Positions 15,274 through 22,718 of a stretch of DNA of 31,650 nt are shown here, piece after piece. How positions within the stretch are numbered: the stretch's first letter is position 1; each line of letters opens with the position of its first letter. A program made the position numbers and the translations under genes. The stretch spans positions 1 to 31,650 of the forward strand of contig NZ_CAADXO010000047.1 in assembly GCF_900753045.1 (NCBI RefSeq), given 5' to 3'. The DNA comes from an uncultured Phascolarctobacterium sp. Lineage in GTDB: Bacteria; Bacillota; Negativicutes; Acidaminococcales; Acidaminococcaceae. Below the pieces are notes generated by a model that had not been told where the DNA came from, ran no database searches, and worked only from the letters and a program-made list of their open reading frames with translations.

Positions 15274-17727
15274 ATGCTTGCATCTTTAGAATGGTTAAAA
15301 CAATATGTAGATATTAACATCTCCGTTGCGGAGCTGTGCGATAAAATTACCCGTGTCGGCCTGGAGGTTGACACTGTAACTCAACTGGGCAAGGGCCTCG
15401 AGGGTGTTATCACCGGTAAGGTTATGGAAATCCACCGTCATCCCGACAGCGACCACCTGTGGGTTTGCATGCTGGATTACGGCCAGGGCGGCGAGCCGGT
15501 GCAGATTCTTACCGGTGCGCAAAACGTACATCAATATGACATTGTGCCTGTTGCCGTAGTTGGCAGCGTACTGCCTCCGAGCGAGCGCAACCCGCAAGGC
15601 CTGAAGCTGAAAAAAGCTAAAATGCGCGGTCTTGATTCCTTCGGTATGCTGTGCAGTGCCGATGAGCTGGGTATTGAATCCAAGCTGCTGCTGCCGGAGC
15701 AAAGAAACGGCATCTTTATTCTGCCGGAAAATACTCCGATTGGCGTAGACATCAAAACCGTTTTAGGCTTGGATGATACCGTTATCGATATCGACCTGAC
15801 CAGCAACCGTGCGGACTGCTTCAGCATTATCGGTCTGGCGCGCGAAATCAGCGCTATTACCGGCTGTCCGCTGAAAATGCCCGCTATGGACGTTAAGGAA
15901 GCTGCCGCAGGTAAGGCCAGCGATTATGTAAACGTAAAAATTGACGCACCGGAGCTGTGCTCCCGCTTTGCTACCCGCGTGCTGAAGGATATCAAAATTA
16001 TGCCTTCTCCCGAATGGATGCAGCGCCGTCTGCGTGCCTGCGGCGTGCGCCCCATCAGCAATGTAGTTGACGTTACCAACTATGTTATGCTTGAGCTGGG
16101 CCAGCCGATGCATGCTTATGATGCAGATAAGGTTGCAGGCCACACTCTGATCGTGCGCCGTGCAGAAGAAGGCGAAAAGCTTGTTACCCTCGACGGCAAG
16201 GAGCGTGAGCTGACCTCTGCTATGATTACCATCGGTGACGCCGAAAAGGCTGCCGGTCTTGGCGGTGTTATGGGCGGTCTTTTGACCGAGGTTACCGACG
16301 AAACCAAGAACGTTATTCTGGAGGCTGCTTCCTTCCATGGTCCTTCTATCCGTCGCACCTCCCGTGCATTGGGCCTGCGCAGTGAAGCCAGCGGTCGTTT
16401 TGAGCGCGGTGTCGATACCATCCGCGACCATGACGCACTGAACCGTGCCGCTCATTTGCTGGAGCAGATGGGTGCCTGCGAAACCTTCAGCGGTATCGTA
16501 GAAGCTTATCCGGAAGAGCTGAAGCCGGCAGTAATCACCACTACCGCAGCAAAGATTAACGGCCGCATCGGCGTGAATATCGCTGAGGACGAAATGGTTG
16601 CTATCCTCACTAAATTGGGCTTCGGCGTAGAAGCAAAGGACGGCGAGCTGCTGATTACTGCTCCTACCTGGCGCCGTGATATCGACTGCGATGCTGACAT
16701 CAGCGAAGAAATTGCCCGTATGCATGGCTACGACTTCATCGAAAGCCATCAGCCGGAGCTGACCATCACCCAAGGCAGCCAATCTGTGCTGGACGATGTT
16801 AAGGATGATGTACAGGATTACATGGTTAGCGCAGGCCTGAGCGAAATGATGACCTACAGCTTCATCAAGGCTAACGCTTACGATAAAATGCTGTTGGCAG
16901 CAGATGATGCACGTCGTAACTGCATCGAGCTGCTGAACCCGATTACCGACGCATTCTCCGTAATGCGCACTACCATGATTCCGAGCGCATTGCAGACTGC
17001 CTCCTTCAACCTGCGCAACCACAACAACAGTGTTGCTCTGTTTGAAATCGGCCGTATCTTCCTGCCTAAAGCATTGCCGCTGACCGAGGATCCCGAAGAG
17101 CGTCAGCTGCTGACCGCAGTACTGAGCGGCAGCCGCAAGGCTCTCAACTGGTGCGACGATAAAGGCAACGTTGACTTCTATGATATGAAGGGTATCGTTG
17201 AAGGACTGCTGGAAGCAATGCAGGTTAGCGATTACACCATGACTCGCAGCCAACAGCCGTACCTGCATCCGGGCAAGAGCTGTGACATCGTTGTCAATGG
17301 CGAGGTTATCGGCTCCTTCGGTGAGGTACACCCGGTAGTTCAGGAAAACTTTGAGCTGGATCAGGTTACCTACGTGCTGGAAATGGCAGTAGAGCCTTTG
17401 GTAGCAAGCGCAACCGCTGTACCGCAATACAAGCATCTGCCCAAGTTCCCGAGCATGAGCCGTGATATTGCCGTTGTTGTTCCGGCAGAGGTAACCAACG
17501 CCGAGCTGGAGCAGGTTATCCGTGCGCATGCAGGCGAGCTGCTGCAGGGTGTGCGTGTATTCGATATCTACACCGGCAAGCAGGTTGCCGCAGGCTGCAA
17601 ATCCATGGCCTTCAACCTGACCTATCAGGCTGCAGACCGCACTCTGACCGACGCTGAGGTTGATGCTTCTATGAAGAAGGTTATCGCTGAGGTTGCCGAA
17701 GCATATAAGGCTAAGCTGAGAGATTAA
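15274..17727 (+). CDS. pheT: Phenylalanine--tRNA ligase beta subunit
   Basis: An 817-aa beta subunit with the normal domain order: N-terminal tRNA-binding OB fold (around residues 40-150, with VCMLDYGQ...ILTGAQNV), B3/4 editing domain (RRLRACGVRPISNVVDVTNYVMLE near residues 250-275), B5, the catalytic-like core, and a C-terminal ferredoxin-fold anticodon-binding domain (KFPSMSRDIAVVVP ... DIYTGKQV ... DRTLTDAEVD). Start ATG 15274 follows AAGGAGG that overlaps the end of pheS, so the subunits are translated together. Both are under the T-box. Confidence 0.97.
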   Translation: MLASLEWLKQYVDINISVAELCDKITRVGLEVDTVTQLGKGLEGVITGKVMEIHRHPDSDHLWVCMLDYGQGGEPVQILTGAQNVHQYDIVPVAVVGSVLPPSERNPQGLKLKKAKMRGLDSFGMLCSADELGIESKLLLPEQRNGIFILPENTPIGVDIKTVLGLDDTVIDIDLTSNRADCFSIIGLAREISAITGCPLKMPAMDVKEAAAGKASDYVNVKIDAPELCSRFATRVLKDIKIMPSPEWMQRRLRACGVRPISNVVDVTNYVMLELGQPMHAYDADKVAGHTLIVRRAEEGEKLVTLDGKERELTSAMITIGDAEKAAGLGGVMGGLLTEVTDETKNVILEAASFHGPSIRRTSRALGLRSEASGRFERGVDTIRDHDALNRAAHLLEQMGACETFSGIVEAYPEELKPAVITTTAAKINGRIGVNIAEDEMVAILTKLGFGVEAKDGELLITAPTWRRDIDCDADISEEIARMHGYDFIESHQPELTITQGSQSVLDDVKDDVQDYMVSAGLSEMMTYSFIKANAYDKMLLAADDARRNCIELLNPITDAFSVMRTTMIPSALQTASFNLRNHNNSVALFEIGRIFLPKALPLTEDPEERQLLTAVLSGSRKALNWCDDKGNVDFYDMKGIVEGLLEAMQVSDYTMTRSQQPYLHPGKSCDIVVNGEVIGSFGEVHPVVQENFELDQVTYVLEMAVEPLVASATAVPQYKHLPKFPSMSRDIAVVVPAEVTNAELEQVIRAHAGELLQGVRVFDIYTGKQVAAGCKSMAFNLTYQAADRTLTDAEVDASMKKVIAEVAEAYKAKLRD

Positions 17728-17755
17728 CAGCTGTAAAATAAACAGAATGCTTATA

Positions 17756-17797
17756 AAAGGACTCGTTGCCGCTTTTTAACGGTGGCGGGTCTTTTGC
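17756..17797 (+). terminator. Terminator of pheST
   Basis: The arms AAAGGACTCGTTGCCG (17756-17771) and CGGTGGCGGGTCTTTT (17780-17795) pair over about 16 positions with several G-U pairs, 8-nt loop, ending in a short T run. Confidence 0.75.
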
Positions 17798-17831
17798 GTT
17801 GATACAAAGATTCTGTTATGCAAATATCTGC

Positions 17832-17860
17832 TTTACAAATTCCTATCGATGTACTATGAT
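17832..17860 (+). promoter_or_regulatory. Promoter of the cyclase-family gene
   Basis: TTTACA (17832-17837) and TATGAT (17855-17860) are separated by 17 bp, 40 bp before the start codon. Confidence 0.65.
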
Positions 17861-17900
17861 AATAGTGAGGACCAATATTTTTTATTGAGGGGGTTTTTAT

Positions 17901-18665
17901 ATGTACAAATTATGGAACATGTTAGCAGAAATGAAATCAGATGCTTATGAATGGGTGGAGCTTTCCCACTCTATGAATAATGACAGCCCGGTGTGGAGCG
18001 GTATTCCCGCAGGCTCGGTGGAGGTTAGCAAGACGGTTTTCGATTGGGGCAACCCGATGCTGGAATGTTTGATTCAGACCTTCAAATTCCCCGGCCAATA
18101 CGGCACGCATATTGACTTTCCCGGTCACTTTGTTAAGGACATGCCTTTGTCCGAAGCATTCGGCGCGCAGCAGATGCTGTTCCCCTTGTGCGTGATTGAT
18201 ATCACCGCCAAGGTTGCGGAGGATGTGCATTATGCCGTAACGGTGGAGGACATCAAGGCTTATGAAGCGGAATATGGACCGATTCCCGACGGCGCCTTTG
18301 TGGCTCTGCGCACCGACTGGTATAAAAACTGGCCGGATATGGATAAGTTGAGCGGTATTGCTGCAGATGGCAGCGAAAACTTCCCCGGCTGGTCCCTGCC
18401 GGCGCTGCAATATATTTATGAAGAGCGCAATGCTGCAGCCAACGGCCACGAAACACTGGATACCGATGCATCGGCAGAGGCTGCCAAGGCAGGAGATTTG
18501 GCGTGCGAGCGCTATGTGCTGGGCAAGGGCAAGCTGCAGATTGAAGTGCTGCAGAACCTGGACCGCGTGGCACCTGCGGGAGCATTGCTTGTTGCTGCCT
18601 GGCCGCGTATTGAAGGAGCGACGGGCCTGCCGGCGCGCGTGTTGGCGATTACTCCGAAAAAATAA
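17901..18665 (+). CDS. Cyclase-family metal-dependent hydrolase (PF04199; KynB/isatin hydrolase-like)
   Basis: A 254-aa cytoplasmic hydrolase. The signature metal-binding loop appears as GQYGTHIDFPGHF at residues 65-77 (His70, Asp72, His76); the first His of the usual HxGTHxDxPxHF is Gln66, a variant I recall from other members. Further blocks are ELSHSMNNDSPVW at residues 20-32, DGAFVALRTDWYKNW and a C-terminal PAGALLVAAWPRIEGATGLPARV. Family members hydrolyse amide-type rings such as N-formylkynurenine or isatin with Mn/Zn; no substrate can be named. ATG 17901 follows GAGGGGG. It is a single-gene unit. Its 3' end and terminator have a decayed second copy at 21366-21504. Confidence 0.8.
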   Translation: MYKLWNMLAEMKSDAYEWVELSHSMNNDSPVWSGIPAGSVEVSKTVFDWGNPMLECLIQTFKFPGQYGTHIDFPGHFVKDMPLSEAFGAQQMLFPLCVIDITAKVAEDVHYAVTVEDIKAYEAEYGPIPDGAFVALRTDWYKNWPDMDKLSGIAADGSENFPGWSLPALQYIYEERNAAANGHETLDTDASAEAAKAGDLACERYVLGKGKLQIEVLQNLDRVAPAGALLVAAWPRIEGATGLPARVLAITPKK

Positions 18666-18701
18666 TAAATTTACAAGTGTTAAACTGACAGTTTAAAAAT
18701 G

Positions 18702-18739
18702 AAGCGTACATACAGAGAATGAGTATGTACGCTTTTTTA
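18702..18739 (+). terminator. Terminator of the cyclase-family gene
   Basis: A perfect 12-bp stem AAGCGTACATAC (18702-18713) / GTATGTACGCTT (18723-18734) is followed by a T run. A small palindrome TTAAACTGACAGTTTAA lies just before it. Both elements recur at 21446-21504. Confidence 0.9.
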
Positions 18740-18993
18740 TTGGGAGAAAAGTAATGAAGCAAGCAGGAGAAATTACCAATTACAGGAGAGAAAAGAGAGA
18801 GAAATGTGTGCAAAAGCTGAGTTTGCTTTTACGTAAAACTTGTGAAATTTTAGTCACAATAAATTGTCTTAATTTGTATTATGAGGTGAAAAAAGGTAAG
18901 GGTTTAAAATAAAGCCAACAAAAGCCAAAAAAATGAATTTAAACTCTCAGGCTAAAGGCCTCTGTGTATACATAAAATTTTCCGCATATTGCC
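18740..18993. other. AT-rich intergenic region without recognisable gene
   Basis: About 250 bp of purine-rich, then A/T-rich sequence. No convincing coding frame or RNA is seen. A short stretch near 18944-18962 (AAACTCTCAGGCTAAAGG) resembles the 3' conserved end of a glycine riboswitch aptamer, but the other conserved aptamer parts are missing. Confidence 0.5.
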
Positions 18994-19023
18994 TTGCATT
19001 ATTGATAATGAAAGTGGTATAAT
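18994..19023 (+). promoter_or_regulatory. Promoter of the YadA-like adhesin gene
   Basis: TTGCAT (18994-18999) and TATAAT (19018-19023) lie 18 bp apart, with an extended TGG before the -10. The leader of about 75 nt contains a stretch (from 19054) similar to part of the TonB receptor leader, ending GGCGAATTTTA. Confidence 0.75.
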
Positions 19024-19105
19024 ACTCATGATAAACGTCGAAATCGGGAGCCTTGACTGGTTTGGCGAATTTTATTAAAATTTAGGAGAAAAGAAGGGTT
19101 TATCA

Positions 19106-20777
19106 ATGAAAAAAAATGTTGGCAAAAGCTGTAGCACTCAGCTTAGTATTGGGTGGCGTTGGTTTTGTTGCAAATAATGCACAAGCTGCTGCTATCAGCG
19201 ATGGCGTTAAAGTATTCTCTGGCACAAATGTTGGTTGGGGTCATGATGTAAAAACTGAAACAGCATTGGAGAAAGATACTGCTTTAGCTAATCAAAAAGA
19301 TTTGGTTAAGGTAAATGAAGAAGTTGCTACCAATAAAGCAAACATTGCTAAAAATGCAGGAAATATCTCTGATAACGCAATTGCTATTGATAAAGAAATA
19401 GCAGCACGTGAAGGCGCGATTTCTGAGGTTAAAGATGACATCGCTGCAAATGCAGATGCAATCAAAACCAAAGCTGATGCTTTGGAGACAACAAAAAACT
19501 TTGCTAAAGTTCAAGAGCAATTAGATACTCAGGATAACAAGAATAAAGCACAAGATGTTTCTATCAAAGCACATGCTGCTGCTATCAAAGCAAATAAAGA
19601 AGCAATTAAAACCAAAGCTGATGCTTTGGAGACAACAAAAAACTTTGCTAAAGTACAAGAGCAATTAGATACTCAGGATAACAAGAATAAAGCACAAGAT
19701 GTTTCTATCAAAGCACATACTGCTGCTATCAAAGCAAATAAAGAAGCAATCAAAACCAAAGCTGATGCTTTGGAGACAACAAAAAACTTTGCTAAAGTTC
19801 AAGAGCAACTGGACGCTCAAGACAACAAAAACAAAGCACAAGATGCTTCCATCAAAGCAAACGGCGCAGCAATCAAAGCTAACAAAGATGCTATCGATGC
19901 TAACGCTGCAGCAATTAAAGCTAATAAAGCAGAAGCAGATGCAACAAATCAATATTTTAACAGCCGTATCGAAAACAATACCGCTAACATCGATAAAAAC
20001 AAAGTTGCTATCGAGAATGAAACCCAAGCTCGCATTGATGCTGATAAAGCACTGAGCGATAGAATCAACCAAAATGCAGCAGATCTCAATCAAGAAACTA
20101 TTGACAGAGTAGAGGCAGATAATCGTTTGCAAACCGCAATCGATCAAAAAGCTGACAAGACCACTGTAGCAGAAAACACTGCAGCAATTGAGTCTAACAA
20201 AGCTGCAATCGCTCAAGAGAAAAAAGATCGTGAACATGCAGACCAAAAACTGCAAGATCAAATCACTATCAACAAAGGTCAAATCGAAAACGAAGCAACC
20301 AACCGTGCTAACGAAGACAAACGCATCGAAGCTAAATTTGACGGCGAAGTATCCCGTCTGGATGGCAGAATCGACAAACTGAATGATAACGTACAAAAGG
20401 TTGGCGCTATGGCTGCTGCTATCGCAAACCTGCACACCATGGGTTATGATCCGGAAGCTCCGACCGAAATCGCTGTAGGCGTTGGCCAATACCGCGACAA
20501 GACCGGTATGGCTCTGGGTGCATTCCACTATCCTAACCGCGACTTCATGCTGAGCTTCAGCGTATCTACCGCTGGCGACGAATTCATGGGCGGCATTGGT
20601 GCAACCTGGAAATTCGGCCGTAAATCTCCGGAAGAACTGCGTCAAGCTGAAGCTGAAAAAGCTGCAAAAGCAAAACTGGCTAAAGCAGAAGCTGCTAAAA
20701 AAGCTGCAAAAGACGCTCGCGTAGCTGCTCAACAAAAGAGACATGCAGAAATGCTGGCTGCTCGCACCGGTAAATAA
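19106..20777 (+). CDS. YadA-like trimeric autotransporter adhesin, start out of frame at an A8 tract
   Basis: The long frame (from ATG 19116, 553 aa) encodes a signal peptide (MLAKAVALSLVLGGVGFVA..., cleavage after AQA), a long Ala/Lys/Asn-rich coiled-coil stalk with three 48-residue tandem repeats (residues 115-258), and a YadA-type membrane anchor at about residues 412-504 (RLDGRIDKLNDNVQKVGAMA ... GVGQYRDKTGMALG ... GGIGATWKFG). It would form a homotrimeric surface fibre. Two oddities. First, the good ribosome site GAAGGG (19093-19098) is 7 nt from ATG 19106, which is out of frame because of eight A residues (19109-19116); with seven A the protein begins MKKMLAKAV. ATG 19116 is 17 nt from the site. 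Second, a 49-residue Lys/Ala-rich tail follows the last barrel strand, where the family normally ends. No globular head domain is seen. Confidence 0.85.
19109..19116 (+). repeat. Homopolymer A8 tract after the adhesin start codon
   Basis: Eight A residues follow ATG 19106. A length of 7 joins this start to the adhesin frame. Slippage by DNA polymerase or RNA polymerase on this tract would switch or tune expression. Confidence 0.6.
19458..19889 (+). repeat. Three tandem 144-bp repeats in the adhesin stalk
   Basis: Units are 19458-19601, 19602-19745 and 19746-19889, each coding 48 residues starting AIKTKADALETTKNFAKVQE. Units 1 and 2 are nearly identical in DNA; unit 3 has diverged in its second half. 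Unit number sets stalk length and may vary by recombination. Confidence 0.95.
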
Positions 20778-20802
20778 TTTATCGTAAAATCCTATAATCA
20801 AT

Positions 20803-20834
20803 AAGAGGGCAAGGGTGACTTTGCCCTCTTTTTG
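20803..20834 (+). terminator. Terminator of the adhesin gene
   Basis: The stem AAGAGGGCAA (20803-20812) / TTGCCCTCTT (20821-20830) with an 8-nt loop is followed by TTTT. Confidence 0.9.
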
Positions 20835-20837
20835 TTA

Positions 20838-20852
20838 TATAATGGATATAAT
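20838..20852 (+). promoter_or_regulatory. Possible -10 boxes for the small exported-protein gene
   Basis: Two overlapping-range TATAAT hexamers (20838-20843 and 20847-20852) lie after the adhesin terminator and 30-40 bp before the next start. No clear -35 is seen because that position falls within the terminator. Confidence 0.4.
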
Positions 20853-20881
20853 AAAATTGTTGATTATGCGAGGTGCAAAAA

Positions 20882-21337
20882 ATGCGTTACATTAAGCTTT
20901 TGATAATGCTGATATTATTGAGTATTGCTGCCGTAGGCAACTGCCAGAACCTGCAGAAGGCAGGCGAAACCGATGTCGGTACACTTTATGTGGATGTTGA
21001 TTCGGTGCAGAGCCTGAGCAAAAGCGGACAGCTGTATCTGGCTGTGTTTGCGGAGGAACAGTTCACAGACGCTGAATTTTTAAAGTCACTGCGCGAGGAG
21101 GAATCGCTGCAGAATGCTGTAAGTGCCATGTATTTGTATCTGTTCAACAGCAACGGTACGGAATATACCAAGGCAGCACACTATATTATTGATAAAGACG
21201 GCAAGGTGTGCCTGGACATGGGCGGTGAAGCAGCACTGCAGCAGACCAAGGGCAACAAGGAAATGCTTAATGTATATACCAAAGCATTGGATGCATTAAA
21301 CAAAAAGGTGCAGCAGAATAAATGGCTGCATAAATAA
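20882..21337 (+). CDS. Small exported protein of unknown function (possibly surface-adhesin-E-like)
   Basis: A 151-aa protein starting MRYIKLLIMLILLSIAAVG, a clear export signal. Cys23 in AVGNC resembles a lipobox, but Asn at -1 is unfavourable, so a lipoprotein is doubtful. The mature part has a TLYVDVDSVQSLSKSGQLYL segment (residues about 34-53), then YLYLFNSNGTEYTKAAHYIIDKDGKV, a pattern like small beta-rich surface proteins in which a cell-surface Tyr/Asp strand pair precedes a 'storage' helix. ATG 20882 is preferred after GCGAGG; GTG 20873 is in frame but lacks a site. It sits in the insert-like stretch with the adhesin, which suggests, but does not prove, a link to the cell surface. Confidence 0.55.
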   Translation: MRYIKLLIMLILLSIAAVGNCQNLQKAGETDVGTLYVDVDSVQSLSKSGQLYLAVFAEEQFTDAEFLKSLREEESLQNAVSAMYLYLFNSNGTEYTKAAHYIIDKDGKVCLDMGGEAALQQTKGNKEMLNVYTKALDALNKKVQQNKWLHK

Positions 21338-21365
21338 AAGCCTGCTGTAAAATTCCGAGCACGCA

Positions 21366-21445
21366 GAACCTGCGGGAGCATTGCCTGTTGCAGTTGAGCG
21401 CGTGTGCCGGTGCTTACAGAAAAAATTAGCAAAATTTTATACACT
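21366..21445 (+). pseudogene. Decayed second copy of the cyclase-family gene 3' end
   Basis: ACCTGCGGGAGCATTGC followed by TGTTGC (from about 21369) matches 18572 onward in the cyclase gene with one change. After an internal deletion, GCGCGTGT and a stop region ending in AAAAAATTAG correspond to the last codons of the cyclase. It cannot code for a product. Confidence 0.7.
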
Positions 21446-21504
21446 TTAAACTGACAGATTAAAAATGAAGCGTACATATGACTTGCAAGTATGTACGCTT
21501 TTTT
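21446..21504 (+). terminator. Duplicate terminator belonging to the decayed cyclase copy
   Basis: TTAAACTGACAG, then TTAAAAATGAAGCGTACATA, then TATGTACGCTTTTTTATTGG repeat the sequence at 18680-18742 almost exactly; only the loop differs. The stem 21468-21478 / 21490-21500 with its T run is still intact and would end transcription of the small exported-protein gene. Confidence 0.85.
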
Positions 21505-21511
21505 ATTGGCG

Positions 21512-21520
21512 TGATATAAT
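21512..21520 (+). promoter_or_regulatory. Extended -10 promoter of the MBL-fold protein gene
   Basis: TGATATAAT (TATAAT 21515-21520) lies 58 bp before the start codon. The -35 position falls in the preceding terminator and is weak. Confidence 0.5.
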
Positions 21521-21577
21521 AAATATATCAGCAAACGAAGCTGCTGATTTGTAAAAGAAAAGGGAAGTAAGATACAC

Positions 21578-22540
21578 ATGCGTAAATTAAAGTTTGTTTT
21601 TCAGATTATCATAGCCCTCATCGTGGCGCTGGCAGCGTACAGCGGCCTGTATCAGCCGAACGCCGAGAGCGTGCGCGCCGCAGTCAAAAACAACATGCCG
21701 CATAGCATGCAGCAGAAGCAGGACATAGGCGCAGCGCAGGGCAGACTGCGCATCAGCGTGCTGGATGTGGGGCAGGCGGATGCGATTTTGCTGCAGGACG
21801 GCAAGCGTAATATTATGGTTGATGTGGGCAACGACGTTAAGGACAAGGTTGGCGACAGCGGTGGCAGGCAGGCGTTGATTAAGGCGCTGGACAAGGCCGG
21901 AGTCAATAGGATTAAGACAGTTTTTGTGACGCACCATCACCGTGACCATATGGGCAATATCATGTATGTGCGCGGTAAATACGGCGTCAGCAATATTTAT
22001 GACAGCGGTTATGTCAACAGCGGCTACAAGGCGTCCGTGGCGCTGGACCGGGATTTGCGCGCCGGCAAGTACAACGGACAGGCGCTGAAGGCCGGGGATA
22101 AGATTACGATTGACAAAAATTATTATATCGAGGTGCTGGCGCCGGGAGATTTCCTCAGCAAAAAGGACCTGAAGAATATGAATAACACCAGCCTGGTGCT
22201 GATGCTGCATTACGGTAGCTTTAAGATGCTGCTGACGGGTGATGCGGAGGCACCGGTGGAGGATGCTTTGCAGCAAAAATATGGTACTGCACTGCAGGCG
22301 GACGTGCTGAAGGTTGGGCATCACGGTAGCAAAACATCGTCCTATTGGCCGTTCATCAGCAAGGTTAAGCCTAAATACGCTCTCATCAGCTGCGGTGATT
22401 TTTCGATTTACAAGCATCCGAACAAGAACGTGGTGGGCAGCTTAACGCATCTTGGCGCGAAGGTGCTGACGACGCACGATCACGGCACGCTGACGGTGAC
22501 AACGGACGGTAAGAGCTTTGATGTGCTGACGGAGCGGTAG
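21578..22540 (+). CDS. Exported ComEC/Rec2-type metallo-beta-lactamase-fold hydrolase
   Basis: A 320-aa protein with an N-terminal hydrophobic segment (residues 5-21, signal anchor or signal peptide) and a stand-alone MBL domain of the ComEC C-terminal type. ISVLDVGQADAILLQ is at residues 59-73. The metal motif is HHHRDH (119-124; HxHxDH = His119, His121, Asp123, His124), followed by LLTGDAEAP and VGHHGSKTSS. It lacks the ComEC membrane channel, so it is not the DNA-uptake pore. Stand-alone forms are widespread in Firmicutes; a role in extracytoplasmic nucleic-acid or phosphodiester hydrolysis is plausible but unproven. ATG 21578 follows AAAGGGAAG. Confidence 0.8.
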   Translation: MRKLKFVFQIIIALIVALAAYSGLYQPNAESVRAAVKNNMPHSMQQKQDIGAAQGRLRISVLDVGQADAILLQDGKRNIMVDVGNDVKDKVGDSGGRQALIKALDKAGVNRIKTVFVTHHHRDHMGNIMYVRGKYGVSNIYDSGYVNSGYKASVALDRDLRAGKYNGQALKAGDKITIDKNYYIEVLAPGDFLSKKDLKNMNNTSLVLMLHYGSFKMLLTGDAEAPVEDALQQKYGTALQADVLKVGHHGSKTSSYWPFISKVKPKYALISCGDFSIYKHPNKNVVGSLTHLGAKVLTTHDHGTLTVTTDGKSFDVLTER

Positions 22541-22551
22541 GAATGGTGAAT

Positions 22552-22592
22552 AAATTTGACTTGTAACGTAAAATGAGTTACAAATCAAATTT
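22552..22592. terminator. Long inverted repeat after the MBL gene (probable terminator)
   Basis: Two 16-bp arms (22552-22567 and 22577-22592, one mismatch) flank a 9-nt loop. The stem is AT-rich and the T run after it is weak. It also marks the point where base composition turns strongly AT-rich, at the left edge of the defence-like operon. Confidence 0.6.
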
Positions 22593-22659
22593 GTGTAGAA
22601 TTTATTTAATATGTATAAGCGTGTTTGAATGTACTGATGTAGTGATAAAGGACTTGTAG

Positions 22660-22688
22660 TTGCCTAAAGAGCATAAGTGGGGTAGAAT
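22660..22688 (+). promoter_or_regulatory. Promoter of the defence-like operon
   Basis: TTGCCT (22660-22665) and TAGAAT (22683-22688) are 17 bp apart, giving a leader of about 25 nt to the first gene. No other promoter is evident in the following 8.6 kb, and gene spacing is 1-16 bp, so one transcript is likely. Confidence 0.6.
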
Positions 22689-22718
22689 AGGGAATAGAAA
22701 GAAGAAGCGGAGGTTGTA

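Noticed and set aside
15763..17529. 588-codon open frame antisense to pheT
   Set aside because: Same reasoning: antisense to a strongly biased core gene with clear family motifs on the plus strand.
18940..18975. Glycine-riboswitch-like stretch AAACTCTCAGGCTAAAGG upstream of the adhesin gene
   Set aside because: Only the 3' conserved part is present; the GCCGAAGG-type core and pairing 5' strand are absent, and the downstream gene has no link to glycine.
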